64,000 nt of DNA, taken from the NCBI RefSeq assembly GCF_003287935.1, contig NZ_CP030287.1:4430267-4494266 (forward strand). Reading direction: 5' to 3'. Position 1 is the first letter of the stretch; every line of letters begins with the position of its first letter. The notes beneath the pieces are model-generated. The model saw nothing but the letters and a program-made list of their open reading frames with translations. It did no database searches and was not told where the DNA came from. Source of the DNA: Streptomyces sp. ICC1. GTDB taxonomy: Bacteria; Actinomycetota; Actinomycetes; Streptomycetales; Streptomycetaceae. The position numbers and the translations under genes were made by a program. Of this stretch, positions 10,917 through 19,970 are shown one piece after another.

Positions 10917-12152
10917 ATGACCAGGCGACGCGTGACGCGGCCGCTGCGCCGCCCCACGGCCCCGCGGGGTGCGGTCGGCCGGCGCGGACCGGTCCGTACC
11001 GGCGGGACGGGCGGGGCCTGCGGGACGGGCGGGGCCGACGGCGACGGTGTGAAGGTGTCCCCGCTCCTGTGGACGGCGGCGGCCCACGCCTGGCGGCTCC
11101 TGGTCGTCGGCGCCGCGGTGTACGCGGTGTTCGTGGTCCTCGGACGGTTCCACGAGATCGCCGTGGCCCTCTTCCTCGGGCTGGTGGCGGCCGCGATGCT
11201 GCGGCCGCCGGCCGACCTGCTGGCCCGGGTGCTGCCCCGGGGCGTGGCCGTGGCCTGCGCGCTGGTCCTGAGCGCGGTCCTGGTGCTCGGCGCCCTCGCG
11301 CTCGTCGGCGAGGCCGTGGCGGGGGAGTGGCCCGCGCTGGTACGGGAGTTCAGGGTCGGACTGGACCGGATCCAGGCCTGGCTCAGCGGCCCGCCGTTCC
11401 GGCTGGACTCCCACCTGCTCAAGGACCTCCAGTCACGGATCGGCAGCTACCTCTCCAGTCACCGCTCGACCCTGCTGAACACCGCGCTCAGCGGGGCGGG
11501 CCGGGCCGTGGCGGTGCTCACCGTCGCGGCCCTCGGGCTGTTCTGCTCCGTCTTCTTCATCTACTCGGGCGACCGGCAGTGGAGCTGGTTCTGCGGGCAG
11601 CTCCCGCGGGGCGCGCGGGAGCGGGTGTCCGTGGCCGGGGTCGCGGCCTGGCGGACCTTCACCGGCTACACCCACGGCATCGTGCTCGTGGCCGCGACCA
11701 ACGCCGTGCTCGTGTGCGTCGCGCTGTTCCTCCTCGGTGTACCGCTGGCCGTCCCGCTCGCGCTGCTGGAGTTCGTCGCCGCGTTCGTGCCGCTCATCGG
11801 CTCCCCGGTGGCCCTGGGCGTGGCCGCGGTCGTCGCCCTCGCCGCCAAGGGGCCCCTGGTGGCGGCCCTGGTGGTCGCGCTCATCGTGGTGATCGGCCAG
11901 ATCGAGGGGCACCTGCTGCATCCCCTGGTGATGAGCTGGGCCGTCCGGCTCCACCCCATGGCGGTGGCCCTGTCGGTGGTGGCGGGCGCGATCTCCGCCG
12001 GGATCGTCGGCGCCGTGGTGGCGGTGCCCCTGGTCTCGGTGGCCTGGTCCGTCCGCCAGTCCCTGCGCACGCCCGGAGCCGCTACGCCGCTCGCGGGAGC
12101 CGGCGCACCGGCCCGGCCCGCCGGCCGGCCGAGGTGGTGGAGGCGGAAGTAG
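10917..12152 (+). CDS. AI-2E family membrane transporter
   Basis: The 411-residue product has a basic, Gly-rich N-terminal tail of about 45 residues, then two hydrophobic segments, an extracytoplasmic-type loop and a C-terminal bundle of helices including FVPLIGSPVALG and the conserved HPLVMSW-like motif, the AI-2E (PerM/TqsA) architecture. Family members export or import small molecules or ions; the AI-2 link is specific to E. coli TqsA and should not be assumed. The ATG at 10917 is preceded by GGAGGTG at nine bases. The GTG at 10905 is in frame but overlaps that site, so it was not chosen. Confidence 0.85.
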   Translation: MTRRRVTRPLRRPTAPRGAVGRRGPVRTGGTGGACGTGGADGDGVKVSPLLWTAAAHAWRLLVVGAAVYAVFVVLGRFHEIAVALFLGLVAAAMLRPPADLLARVLPRGVAVACALVLSAVLVLGALALVGEAVAGEWPALVREFRVGLDRIQAWLSGPPFRLDSHLLKDLQSRIGSYLSSHRSTLLNTALSGAGRAVAVLTVAALGLFCSVFFIYSGDRQWSWFCGQLPRGARERVSVAGVAAWRTFTGYTHGIVLVAATNAVLVCVALFLLGVPLAVPLALLEFVAAFVPLIGSPVALGVAAVVALAAKGPLVAALVVALIVVIGQIEGHLLHPLVMSWAVRLHPMAVALSVVAGAISAGIVGAVVAVPLVSVAWSVRQSLRTPGAATPLAGAGAPARPAGRPRWWRRK

Positions 12153-12204
12153 GTCCGGTCGGGCCGTTCTCCGGCGGCGGCCGGGCGGACTCCGCTCCGG
12201 CGCG

Positions 12205-12771
12205 TCACGCGTGCGGGTCGACGACCACCTCGACGTGGTCGGCGACGGCGACCAGCAGCACCCGGGTGCCCGGCAGCCGGGCCCACCAGCGGTGCTCGAC
12301 CCCGCCCGTCAGATAGAGGGTGTCGCCCCGGGCCAGGTGGTGGGTGCGCCCTTCGGCCTCGACCTCGGCCGCGCCGTCGGCGATGTACATCAGCTCGTCG
12401 TTGCGGTGGCGGAACGCGCGCTCGGCGTCGTGTTCGCCCGTGAACTCGAGTGCGTGCATCTGGTGGTGGCCGCGGACGAGCGGGCGGACCCGGGCCGCCG
12501 GATCGAGGCCGGGGTCGGCGTCGGCCCGCACGATGTCCACCCGGCGCGGGGTGTCCGCGGCGGCCAGCAGCTGCACGGCCGTCGTCTCCAAGGCGTCCGC
12601 GACGCGCTGGAGCGAACGCATGCTGGGGCGGGCCCGGTCGTTCTCGATCTGGCTGAGGAAGGGCGACGACAGCCCGCTGCGGGCGGCCACTTCGGCGAGG
12701 GTGAGGTCGAGGGCCCGGCGCCGCCTGCGGATGCCCGCTCCGATCTGCCGCTCGGGCGGTTCGTCTGCCAC
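12205..12771 (-). CDS. XRE-family regulator with C-terminal cupin domain
   Basis: The 188-residue protein has an XRE helix-turn-helix at residues about 14-68 (LTLAEVAARSGLSSPFLSQIENDRARPS) and a cupin sensor domain at about 110-185 (HRNDELMYIADGAAEVEAEG, GDTLYLTGGVEH). This architecture usually senses a small metabolite and controls an adjacent catabolic or transport operon. The GTG at 12771 is preceded by GAGGAGCGAC. The gene is divergent from the ASST-like/permease pair with 187 bases between starts, so it probably regulates that pair as well as itself. Confidence 0.9.
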   Translation of the reverse strand: MADEPPERQIGAGIRRRRRALDLTLAEVAARSGLSSPFLSQIENDRARPSMRSLQRVADALETTAVQLLAAADTPRRVDIVRADADPGLDPAARVRPLVRGHHQMHALEFTGEHDAERAFRHRNDELMYIADGAAEVEAEGRTHHLARGDTLYLTGGVEHRWWARLPGTRVLLVAVADHVEVVVDPHA

Positions 12772-12958
12772 GTCGCTCCTCGCTCCTCGCTGCCCGGTCT
12801 GGTGCGGTCCGGTCTGGTCCGGTCTGGTCCGGTGCCGATCATCTTCTCCCACCCGGCTGCGGGCTTCGCACTCCCTTCACAGTGCCGCAACACCACGGCG
12901 CTAGTTTCTAACTCAGTTGCTCAGATCAAAGAAAGTTTGACGGGAGAAGCTCCACCTC

Positions 12959-14116
12959 ATGTCCCAAGCCGCTCAGACCCCGGTAGCCCCGACCCCGGTC
13001 GACCAGAACGCCCGCCGTCGGCGCGGAACCGGCCTCATCGCCCTCGATCCCGCCGCCTCGGAGGGCGGGTACACCCTCTTCGCCCCGCTCACCGGCACCG
13101 GCGAGGTGTACCTGATCGACATCCACGGCCAGGTCGTCCACCAGTGGAACCTGCCGTACCGCCCCGGCCGGCACGCCCGCGTCCTCGCGAACGGCAACCT
13201 CGCCTACAGCGGCGTACTGCCCGGCGAGGAAGCCCTCTTCCCCATGTGGCACAAGTACCGGGGCGGCGTCATGCTCGAGGCCGCCCCCGACGGCACCGTC
13301 CTGCGCGAGCACCGCGATCCGCTCCAGCACCACGACGCGCACCACCTCGGCGGCGGCCGCGTCCTCTACACCGCCCTCGAACCGCTGCGGGGCGCGGACG
13401 CCCGGACCGTGCGCGGCGGGGTGCCCGGCTCCGAGGCGGACGGCACCGTATGGGCCGACACGATCAGGGAAGTCGACGCGGACGGCACCGTGCGCTGGTC
13501 GTGGCGCGCCGCCGAGCACCTCGACCGGGACGAGTACGCCCTGCACCCCGACTACTCCCGCGAGCACTGGCCCCTGATCAACAGCGTGGTCCCGCTCGCC
13601 GACGGGAACGTCCTCGCCAGCCTGCGCAGCGTCTCGGCCGTCGTCGTCATCAGCCGGGAGACCGGCGAGATCCTGTGGCGCTCCGAGCCGGGGGTCGTCT
13701 CCCAGCAGCACGCGCCCACCGAACCGGCCGACGGCCGGGTGCTGGTGTTCGACAACGGGGTCTTCCGGCCGGGCTCGGACGTCCCCTACTCCCGCGTCAT
13801 CGAGATCGAGCGGTCCTCCGGCGAGGTCGTGTGGGAGTACCACGACCCGGCCAAGGAGGCGTTCTTCGCCCCCTTCATGGGCAGCGCCCAGCGCCTCGCG
13901 GGCGGCAACACCCTCGTCACGGACTCGCCTTCGGGCCGGCTCTTCGAGGTGACGCCCGAGGGCTACCTGTGCTGGGAGTACGTCGTCCCGTACTTCGGCG
14001 GCTACCGCGAGTCCGAGGTGCGCGGCCTGTTCCCGGCCGAGCCCAACGCCGTCTTCCGCGCGTACCGCTACACCGCCGAGGAGGTGCCCTGGCTGGGCGC
14101 CGGGGCCACCCGGTGA
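12959..14116 (+). CDS. Arylsulfotransferase (ASST)-like beta-propeller protein
   Basis: The 385-residue protein has repeated propeller strands such as GEVYLIDIHGQVVHQWNLPYRPGR, RVLANGNLAYSG, DGTVRWSW and GEVVWEYHDP, matching the bacterial ASST/arylsulfotransferase fold. Several His residues (LQHHDAHHLGGG, QQHAPTEP) sit where catalytic and binding histidines occur in PAPS-independent sulfotransferases. There is no signal peptide, unlike the periplasmic E. coli enzyme. It overlaps the permease gene by four bases, so the two are translationally coupled. The substrate is unknown, and a non-sulfotransferase lyase or binding role is possible. Confidence 0.75.
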   Translation: MSQAAQTPVAPTPVDQNARRRRGTGLIALDPAASEGGYTLFAPLTGTGEVYLIDIHGQVVHQWNLPYRPGRHARVLANGNLAYSGVLPGEEALFPMWHKYRGGVMLEAAPDGTVLREHRDPLQHHDAHHLGGGRVLYTALEPLRGADARTVRGGVPGSEADGTVWADTIREVDADGTVRWSWRAAEHLDRDEYALHPDYSREHWPLINSVVPLADGNVLASLRSVSAVVVISRETGEILWRSEPGVVSQQHAPTEPADGRVLVFDNGVFRPGSDVPYSRVIEIERSSGEVVWEYHDPAKEAFFAPFMGSAQRLAGGNTLVTDSPSGRLFEVTPEGYLCWEYVVPYFGGYRESEVRGLFPAEPNAVFRAYRYTAEEVPWLGAGATR

Positions 14117-15573
14117 CCGCCGCCGACACGGCCGGTCCCGTACCGGGCGCACCGGGCGTACCGGGCGCACCGACCGGGCCGGCCGGGCTCCTTCCGACCG
14201 TCCCGCCGGTCCTGCCGGGCCCACCAAGCCCGCCCGTACCGCCCGTACCACCCGTACCGCCCGTCGATGAGTGGATCCCGGTCCGCCGGCTGGTCCCGCT
14301 GTCCGCGCAGCACGTGCTCGCCATGGTCGCGGCGCCCGTCTCCACCACCTTCCTGACCGGACAGGCCCTCGGCCTCACGGCCGCCTCCACCGCCTCCCTG
14401 CTCAGCGCCACCCTCGTGCTGTGCGGCGTCGGCACCCTGCTCCAGTCCCTGGGGCTGTGGCGGTTCGGGGCCCGGCTCCCCTTCGTCATGCTGCCCGGCG
14501 GGGCGGCGACCGCGCTCTTCATCCAGATGGCCAAGGACCACGGCCCCGCGACCGCCACCGGGTCGGTGCTCCTCGCGGCGGCGCTGCTCCTGGCCGTACT
14601 GCCCTTCTACGCCAAGATCGTCCGGCTCTTCCCGCCGGTGGTCATGGGCACCACGGTGCTGCTCATCGGCATCGCCATGATCCGGGTCGCCGCCCAGCTG
14701 GTCACCGGCCGGCCCGGGAGCCCCGGCTACGCCGCGCCCTCGGCGGTGGTCCTGGCCGGCGCGACCATCGGGTGCACGGTGCTGTTCCTCCTGCTGCTGC
14801 GCGGGATCTGGCGTCAGACGGCGGTACTGCTCGGCATGGGCGCGGGCACCCTGATCGCGCTCACGACCGGCCTCGGCGGCCTCGCGCCCGTGGGCGGGGC
14901 CGGCCAGGGCCTGACACTGCCGCACCTCCTCCCGTACGGGACACCGCAGTTCGACCTGCTCGCCGCGCTGCCCCTGCTCGTCTTCAGCCTCACCACGCTC
15001 GCGGAGATCACCGGACAGACCGTGCTGAACAGTGAGACGGTGGGCCGCGAAAGCGCCCCGGGACGCGACGTGCCCCGGGTGGCCGGAGCGGACGCGCTGG
15101 TTTCGCTGTTCGGCGCGCTCTTTGGCACCTCGCTGATGGTGACGAGCGCGGAGAACATCGGCATCGGCCGCCTCACCGGGGTCCGCAGCCGCTACGTGAC
15201 CGCCGGGGCGGGCGTGCTCCTCGTCGCCGTGGGACTGCTGGCCCCCGTCTCCCGGCTCCTCGCCGCGATTCCCGCCCCCGTCGTCGGCGGCTCCGCGCTG
15301 GTGATCTACGGGATCATCGCCGTGATGGGCGTCGACATGCTGGGGCGCACGTCCCCCGGCACCGGAAGCGGCTCCACGGTGGTCGCGCTGGCCCTCACCG
15401 CCGGACTGCTGCCGGTGGTGGCCCCCGACCTCTACCAGGGGTTCCCCGTCTGGGCCAGGACGGTCCTCGGCAGCGGGGTGGTGGCGGGCACGCTCACCGC
15501 CGTCCTGCTGCACGCGCTCTTCCGCGCCCGCCCGCCCGGCGGGCGGGTACCGCCCCGGGCCGAAGCAGGGTAG
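14113..15573 (+). CDS. Xanthine/uracil permease family (NCS2) transporter
   Basis: The 486-residue membrane protein has about 14 hydrophobic segments after a 55-residue Pro/Gly/Val-rich N-terminal tail. NCS2 signatures are visible: SAQHVLAMVAAPVSTTF in the first helix, LPFVMLPGGAATA, and TTLAEITGQTVLNSETVG, followed by GADALVSLFGALFGTS. Family members import uracil, xanthine, uric acid or other nucleobases. Translation starts at the GTG inside the GTGA that ends the ASST-like gene. The pairing with that gene and a divergent XRE/cupin regulator suggests uptake and modification of one heterocyclic substrate, which is inference. Confidence 0.88.
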   Translation: MTAADTAGPVPGAPGVPGAPTGPAGLLPTVPPVLPGPPSPPVPPVPPVPPVDEWIPVRRLVPLSAQHVLAMVAAPVSTTFLTGQALGLTAASTASLLSATLVLCGVGTLLQSLGLWRFGARLPFVMLPGGAATALFIQMAKDHGPATATGSVLLAAALLLAVLPFYAKIVRLFPPVVMGTTVLLIGIAMIRVAAQLVTGRPGSPGYAAPSAVVLAGATIGCTVLFLLLLRGIWRQTAVLLGMGAGTLIALTTGLGGLAPVGGAGQGLTLPHLLPYGTPQFDLLAALPLLVFSLTTLAEITGQTVLNSETVGRESAPGRDVPRVAGADALVSLFGALFGTSLMVTSAENIGIGRLTGVRSRYVTAGAGVLLVAVGLLAPVSRLLAAIPAPVVGGSALVIYGIIAVMGVDMLGRTSPGTGSGSTVVALALTAGLLPVVAPDLYQGFPVWARTVLGSGVVAGTLTAVLLHALFRARPPGGRVPPRAEAG

Positions 15574-15600
15574 AACTGCTCTGCGAAAGAGGGGGCTGGG

Positions 15601-16485
15601 ATGCGGCGCGGGGTAATCGAGTGGTTCCGGGGCGCGGCCGACGGGGAGATACGGGCGCTGGAAGACGTGCCGGGCATCGATCCCGAGCGGCTGCGCGAAC
15701 TGTGGTGCGCCGAACCGGAGCTGATGCTGCGCCTCGACCGGCTCTACGCGGCTTCGCAGCGGGCCTTCGAACGCCGTACGCGCGCCGCCGTCGGGGAGGA
15801 CCTGCTCCGCGCCCTGCGCGCCGTCGCCCGGGGCGCCGACGTGGCCCGGCTGGACACGGCGGTCGCGATCGCCGGGTCACGGCTGGAGGCCGACACGGCG
15901 ACCGCCGGGGCGCGCGGCCTGAACACCGGGCTGGCCTGCGGGATCGTGGTCAGCCCGGTGGTGCTGGTCGTGGTCTTCGCCCTGGGGGCGTGGCTGCCCG
16001 GACTGTTCGGCATCGACTTCGGCTGCCAGGAGCGCCTCGCCCTCGTGCACGCCCTGGTGTGCTTCGCGGGCGGTGCGATGGGCGCGGTCTTCAGCGTGGT
16101 CATCCGGCTGCGCGATCCCCGGCAGCTGATCCGCTCCCGGGCCGGGCACGACGCCCTGGCCGCCGATCCCGTCCAGTTGTCCCAGGCGCTGCGCCAAGAG
16201 GGCTGGTACCGGGTGGTGGTGGGGTGGTTCCTGGCCACCTCCCTCTTCCTGCTCGTCAGCGGCGGCATCCTCACCGTGCTCAGCCCGCCGCTGACCCCGG
16301 CCGAACTGTGCGGACCCGGCCCGCTCACCGCCGCCGGACACGAGGCCCTGGTCAAGGCGTGGTTCTTCTGGGGTGCCATCGGCTTCCTCGCCGGCCTCAA
16401 CGAGCGCTGGGCCCGCGGCCTGCTGCGCCACCCCTCGGCGCCGCGCGACGAACCCGGACAGGACGACGGAGCCCGCCGCTCCTAG
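15601..16485 (+). CDS. Predicted integral membrane protein of unknown function
   Basis: The 294-residue product has a soluble N-terminal region of about 105 residues (helical, Arg/Glu-rich) and then four hydrophobic segments: VVSPVVLVVVFALGAWLPGLF, LVCFAGGAMGAVFSVVIRL, VVGWFLATSLFLLVSGGILTVL and AWFFWGAIGFLAGLNERW. A strong AGAGGGGG site precedes the ATG at 15601. I do not recognise the family. It lies 27 bases after the permease stop, so it may be part of the same transcript, and 125 bases before the MFS gene. Confidence 0.75.
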   Translation: MRRGVIEWFRGAADGEIRALEDVPGIDPERLRELWCAEPELMLRLDRLYAASQRAFERRTRAAVGEDLLRALRAVARGADVARLDTAVAIAGSRLEADTATAGARGLNTGLACGIVVSPVVLVVVFALGAWLPGLFGIDFGCQERLALVHALVCFAGGAMGAVFSVVIRLRDPRQLIRSRAGHDALAADPVQLSQALRQEGWYRVVVGWFLATSLFLLVSGGILTVLSPPLTPAELCGPGPLTAAGHEALVKAWFFWGAIGFLAGLNERWARGLLRHPSAPRDEPGQDDGARRS

Positions 16486-16540
16486 GACCGCCCGGCCGGG
16501 CGAAAAGGCTGAAAAGAGCCCTCGCCGACGGGCGGACAGG

Positions 16541-16585
16541 GGGGTGCACGCGCGTTTACCCTGGGGGTGAACATGTGTGCACCCC
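16541..16585. promoter_or_regulatory. Nested inverted repeats, candidate TetR operator for the MFS-TetR operon
   Basis: The outer pair is GGGGTGCAC at 16541-16549 and GTGCACCCC at 16577-16585. Inside lies a near-perfect 19-bp palindrome at 16554-16572 (GTTTACCC-tgg-GGGTGAAC, one mismatch). It ends about 25 bases before the MFS start. Local autoregulation by a downstream TetR gene makes it a likely binding site; this is inference. Confidence 0.5.
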
Positions 16586-16610
16586 CTTCGGGCCAGCGTT
16601 TGGGAGCGAC

Positions 16611-18098
16611 ATGCCCGCCGAGACCCGCGTCCGCCCGGTCGTCGCCGTCCTCGCCTTCTGCGGCGCGGTCGTCGCCGTCATGCAGACCTTGGTCATCCCC
16701 CTGCTGCCGCACGTCCCGGAGCTGACCGGCAGCAGTCCGGCCGCCGCCGGCTGGCTCGTCACCGCCACCCTGCTCACCGGCGCGGTCTTCACCCCCGTGC
16801 TGGGCCGCGTCGGCGACATGTACGGCAAGCGCCGCGTGCTCCTCGCCTCGCTCGCCGTCCTCACCGCCGGGTCCGCGCTGTGCGCGGTCACCTCCGACAT
16901 CGCCGTCCTGATCGCCGGCCGCGCCCTCCAGGGGTCCGCCCTCGCCGTCATCCCGCTGGGCATCAGCATCATCCGCGACGAACTCCCGCCCGAGCGCGTC
17001 CTGCCGGCCATCGCCCTCATGAGCTCCACCCTCGGGATCGGCGCCGCGATCGGACTCCCCGCGGCCGCGCTGGTCGTCGAACACTTCGACTGGCACGCCA
17101 TGTTCTGGGCCGCGGCGGCCCTCGGGGCGCTCGACCTCCTCCTCGTCCTGTGGGCCGTCCCCGAATCGCCGTCGCGCACCGCCGGCCGGTTCGACGTACC
17201 GGGCACCCTCGGCCTCGCCGCCACCCTGGTGGCGCTCCTGCTCGCGATCACCCAGGGCGCCGACTGGGGTTGGACCTCGCCGCGCACGCTCGGCCTGCTG
17301 GCCGCGGTGCCGGTCGTCGGAGCGCTCTGGGGCCGCCACGAACTGCGCACCGCCTCCCCGATGGTCGACCTGCGGGTATCGGCGCGCCCCGCCGTCCTGC
17401 TCGCCAACCTCGCGGCCCTGCTCGTCGGCTTCGCCTTCTACGCCAACTCCCTGGCCACCGCGCAGATGGTCCAGGAGCCCGTGAGCACGGGGTACGGGCT
17501 CGGCGTCTCCCTCGTGGTCAGCGGCCTGTGCCTGCTGCCCGGCGGCCTGGCCATGGTGGCGCTGTCCCCGGTCTCGGCGCGGATCTCCGCCGCCTACGGG
17601 CCCCGGACCGCGCTGGCCCTCGGGGCGGCCGTCATGACGCTCGGCTACGTCGTCCGGTTCTTCACCAGCCACAGCCTCGGGCCGATCGTGGCCGGAGCCA
17701 CGGTGGTGGCCTGCGGGACCGCCCTCGCCTACTCGGCGCTGCCGGCGCTCGTCATGCGGGCCGTGCCGGCGGCCCAGACCGGGGCGGCGAACGGCCTGAA
17801 CACCCTGATGCGCTCCGTCGGCCAGGCTTGTTGCAGCGCCGTCGTCGCGGCCGTGCTCGCCCAGGTCACCTTCCGGGCGGCGGGTGGACGCGAAGCCCCC
17901 ACCCTGGACGCGTACCTGCTGATCTTCCTGATCGCGGCCGGGACGGCGCTCGCCGCCCTGGTGGCGGCCCTCTTCCTGCCCTCGGCCCGGCCGGCGGCGC
18001 CGGTCGCGCCCGCCGCGCCCGCCGCGCCCGCCGGATCCGCCCCGGCCGGTACGGTCGCGGTGACGAAGTCCGAGCCCGCCGCCCGGGAGAGCACATGA
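16611..18098 (+). CDS. MFS drug-efflux-type transporter (DHA2-like)
   Basis: The 495-residue protein has about 14 hydrophobic segments. The first repeat includes the antiporter-type motif GRVGDMYGKRRVLLAS (motif A, between helices 2 and 3) and GRALQGSALAVIPLGISIIRD (motif B region), typical of the 14-TM DHA2 multidrug or antibiotic exporters. The C-terminus is a Pro/Ala-rich tail (residues about 455-485). The ATG at 16611 follows GGGAGCGAC. Its stop overlaps the start of a TetR regulator in ATGA, the classic arrangement for a self-regulated efflux pump. Confidence 0.9.
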   Translation: MPAETRVRPVVAVLAFCGAVVAVMQTLVIPLLPHVPELTGSSPAAAGWLVTATLLTGAVFTPVLGRVGDMYGKRRVLLASLAVLTAGSALCAVTSDIAVLIAGRALQGSALAVIPLGISIIRDELPPERVLPAIALMSSTLGIGAAIGLPAAALVVEHFDWHAMFWAAAALGALDLLLVLWAVPESPSRTAGRFDVPGTLGLAATLVALLLAITQGADWGWTSPRTLGLLAAVPVVGALWGRHELRTASPMVDLRVSARPAVLLANLAALLVGFAFYANSLATAQMVQEPVSTGYGLGVSLVVSGLCLLPGGLAMVALSPVSARISAAYGPRTALALGAAVMTLGYVVRFFTSHSLGPIVAGATVVACGTALAYSALPALVMRAVPAAQTGAANGLNTLMRSVGQACCSAVVAAVLAQVTFRAAGGREAPTLDAYLLIFLIAAGTALAALVAALFLPSARPAAPVAPAAPAAPAGSAPAGTVAVTKSEPAAREST

Positions 18099-18760
18099 CC
18101 GGAGACCACACCAGCACCGCCGGGACCGGGGCCGGGACCGGGGCCGGCACGGAAACCGGTGCCGAAGCCGGTGCCGACACCGGTACCGGCCGCGACGCCA
18201 TCGTGCGCGCCGCCCGCAGGGCGTTCACCCTCCGCCCGTACGCCGAGGTCACCCTGCGCGGCATCGCGGCCGACGCCGGGGTCAGCCCGTCGCTGATCGT
18301 GAAGCGGTTCGGCAGCAAGGAGCGGCTGTTCAACACGGTCGCGGACTTCCAGCCGGCCGCCGACGCCCTGTTCGCGGCCCGGCCGGCCGTGCTGGGCCGG
18401 CACCTGGTGCTGACCATGGTCCGGCTGCGCGACGAGCTCCGCGGCGACCCGCTGCTGCGCGTGGTCTTCTCCCTCGGCAGGGACGACGAGCGCACCCTGC
18501 TGCGCGAGCGGTTCCGCGAACAGGTCACGGACCGCCTCGCCGGCTCCCTCGCCGGAGCCGACCGGGAGCTGCGCGCCGAGCTGATCGCGGGCCAGCTGCT
18601 GGGCCTGGGGGCGACGCTGAGCCTGCACCGCCCCGATGGCGCGGGGACCCGTACGCCGCCGGAGCGGCTGGCGGACCTGTACGCGCCCGGGCTCCAGCTC
18701 CTCATCGACGGCGGCGCCGCCCGGCGTGATCCCCGGGAGCCGGTTAGCGTCGGGGGATGA
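18095..18760 (+). CDS. TetR/AcrR-family transcriptional regulator
   Basis: The 221-residue protein carries an unusual Gly/Thr/Ala/Glu repeat tail at residues 10-32 (GTGAGTGAGTETGAEAG). A TetR helix-turn-helix follows at residues about 34-80 (YAEVTLRGIAADAGVSPSLIVKRFGSKERLF). The ligand-binding C-terminal part is helical and resembles the TetR_C group of efflux regulators. The gene is translationally coupled to the preceding MFS exporter and likely represses it through the nested palindromes at 16541-16585. Its stop in turn overlaps the next small gene. Confidence 0.9.
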   Translation: MTGDHTSTAGTGAGTGAGTETGAEAGADTGTGRDAIVRAARRAFTLRPYAEVTLRGIAADAGVSPSLIVKRFGSKERLFNTVADFQPAADALFAARPAVLGRHLVLTMVRLRDELRGDPLLRVVFSLGRDDERTLLRERFREQVTDRLAGSLAGADRELRAELIAGQLLGLGATLSLHRPDGAGTRTPPERLADLYAPGLQLLIDGGAARRDPREPVSVGG

Positions 18761-19008
18761 GCACCGAACCGCGCAGCTTCGAGATCCTGCTCGTGCCCGA
18801 GCACGTGGTGGAGGGGTCCGCCGGCGACGCCGTCCGCTCGGCCGTCGTCGCGCCGACCGGCGAGAACGGCGCCACCGGATACCCGCGCTACTCGGGGGAC
18901 GGGATGGTGGCCGACATCGATCCCGTCACCCGAACGGTGGAAGCCATCCTCGTGGACGGCTCCGAACTCGACTACGGCCTCAAGCCCGTCCTGCACCCGG
19001 ACTCCTGA
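18757..19008 (+). CDS. Small conserved-type hypothetical protein
   Basis: The product is 83 residues, acidic and without membrane segments or recognised motifs (central part GENGATGYPRYSGDGMVADIDP). The ATG at 18757 overlaps the TGA of the TetR gene, which suggests a genuine coupled gene, although the upstream GGGGGAT stretch is only a weak ribosome site. I do not recognise a family or function. A role linked to the efflux operon is possible only by position. Confidence 0.65.
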   Translation: MSTEPRSFEILLVPEHVVEGSAGDAVRSAVVAPTGENGATGYPRYSGDGMVADIDPVTRTVEAILVDGSELDYGLKPVLHPDS

Positions 19009-19075
19009 CCCGGACTCCTGCACCCGCGCGGGCGGGCTGAGCGGACGGCCCGCGCGGACAGGCTGAGCGGACGGC

Positions 19076-19696
19076 CTACTCGAAGCGGGAGGTGTCGCCC
19101 GCGCCCCGGCGGACGATCTCGGCCTCGCCGCTGGAGAAATCGATGACCGTGGTCGGCAGCGTCCCGCAGTCGCCGGAGTCGATCACCATGTCCACGACGT
19201 GGTCGAGCCGGTCCTTGATCTCCCAGCCCTGCGTCATGGGCTCGCTCTCGCCGGGCAGTAGCAGCGTGCTGGACAGCAGCGGCTCGCCGAGCTCGGCCAG
19301 CAGGGCCTGGACCACGACGTGGTCGGGGATGCGGACACCGACCGTCTTCTTCTTGGGGTGCTGCAGCTGGCGCGGGACTTCCTTCGTCGCCGGGAGGATG
19401 AAGGTGTAGCTGCCGGGGGTGGACGCCTTGATCGCGCGGAAGACGTCGTTGTCGATGATCACGAACTGGCCGAGCTGCGCGAAGTTCTCGCACACCAGGG
19501 TGAAGTGGTGACGGTCGTCGAGCTGCCGGATCGACCGGATCCGGTCGACACCCTCCCGGTTGCCCATCTTGCAGCCCAGCGCGTAGCAGGAGTCCGTGGG
19601 ATAGGCGACGAGCCCGCCGGAGCGGATGCTGTCGGCGATGCTGCCGATGGTGCGCGGCTGGGGGTTATCGGGGTGTACGTCGAAGTACTTTGCCAT
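19076..19696 (-). CDS. YciO/Sua5/YrdC-family protein (threonylcarbamoyl-AMP synthase-like)
   Basis: The 206-residue protein matches the YrdC fold: IADSIRSGGLVAYPTDSCYALGCKMGNREGVDRI at residues about 20-53, then DDRHHFTLVCENFAQL and the KKKTVGVRIPDH segment near residue 115. YrdC/Sua5 proteins make threonylcarbamoyl-AMP for the tRNA t6A modification; YciO-type paralogs bind RNA and have weaker activity. The spelling PTDSCYALGC rather than PTETVYGLG points to the YciO side, so it may not be the housekeeping t6A enzyme. It is convergent with the small gene ending at 19008. Confidence 0.85.
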   Translation of the reverse strand: MAKYFDVHPDNPQPRTIGSIADSIRSGGLVAYPTDSCYALGCKMGNREGVDRIRSIRQLDDRHHFTLVCENFAQLGQFVIIDNDVFRAIKASTPGSYTFILPATKEVPRQLQHPKKKTVGVRIPDHVVVQALLAELGEPLLSSTLLLPGESEPMTQGWEIKDRLDHVVDMVIDSGDCGTLPTTVIDFSSGEAEIVRRGAGDTSRFE

Positions 19697-19970
19697 CCAC
19701 CGAGCCTACGGGATCCGGGGTTCCGCTACCGGCCGGGCGGTGAGGCGGTGAGGCGGCGGGCGGACCGCCCGGCGATGCGACCGCACGGCGATCTGGGCAC
19801 GCGGATAAGTGGCTGATTGTCCAGTTTCTATAGCAATATGGACCGCATGCGCTCGTGATTGCGATCATATTCTTTGCCTCGGGTGCATAAATTTTTCGGC
19901 GGTGTACATAGGGTGCGTGAATCGGCGGCCTCTCCGTGGCCGATGAATCACGCACGAGGGTTTCCCACAC
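19697..19970. other. Intergenic region, AT-richer upstream of the YfhO gene
   Basis: The 274 bases between divergent starts include an unusually AT-rich core (about 19815-19910, with ATTCTTTGCC and TAAATTTTT stretches). Promoters for both flanking genes are expected here, but no -35/-10 pair with good spacing could be fixed. No gene is seen. Confidence 0.5.
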
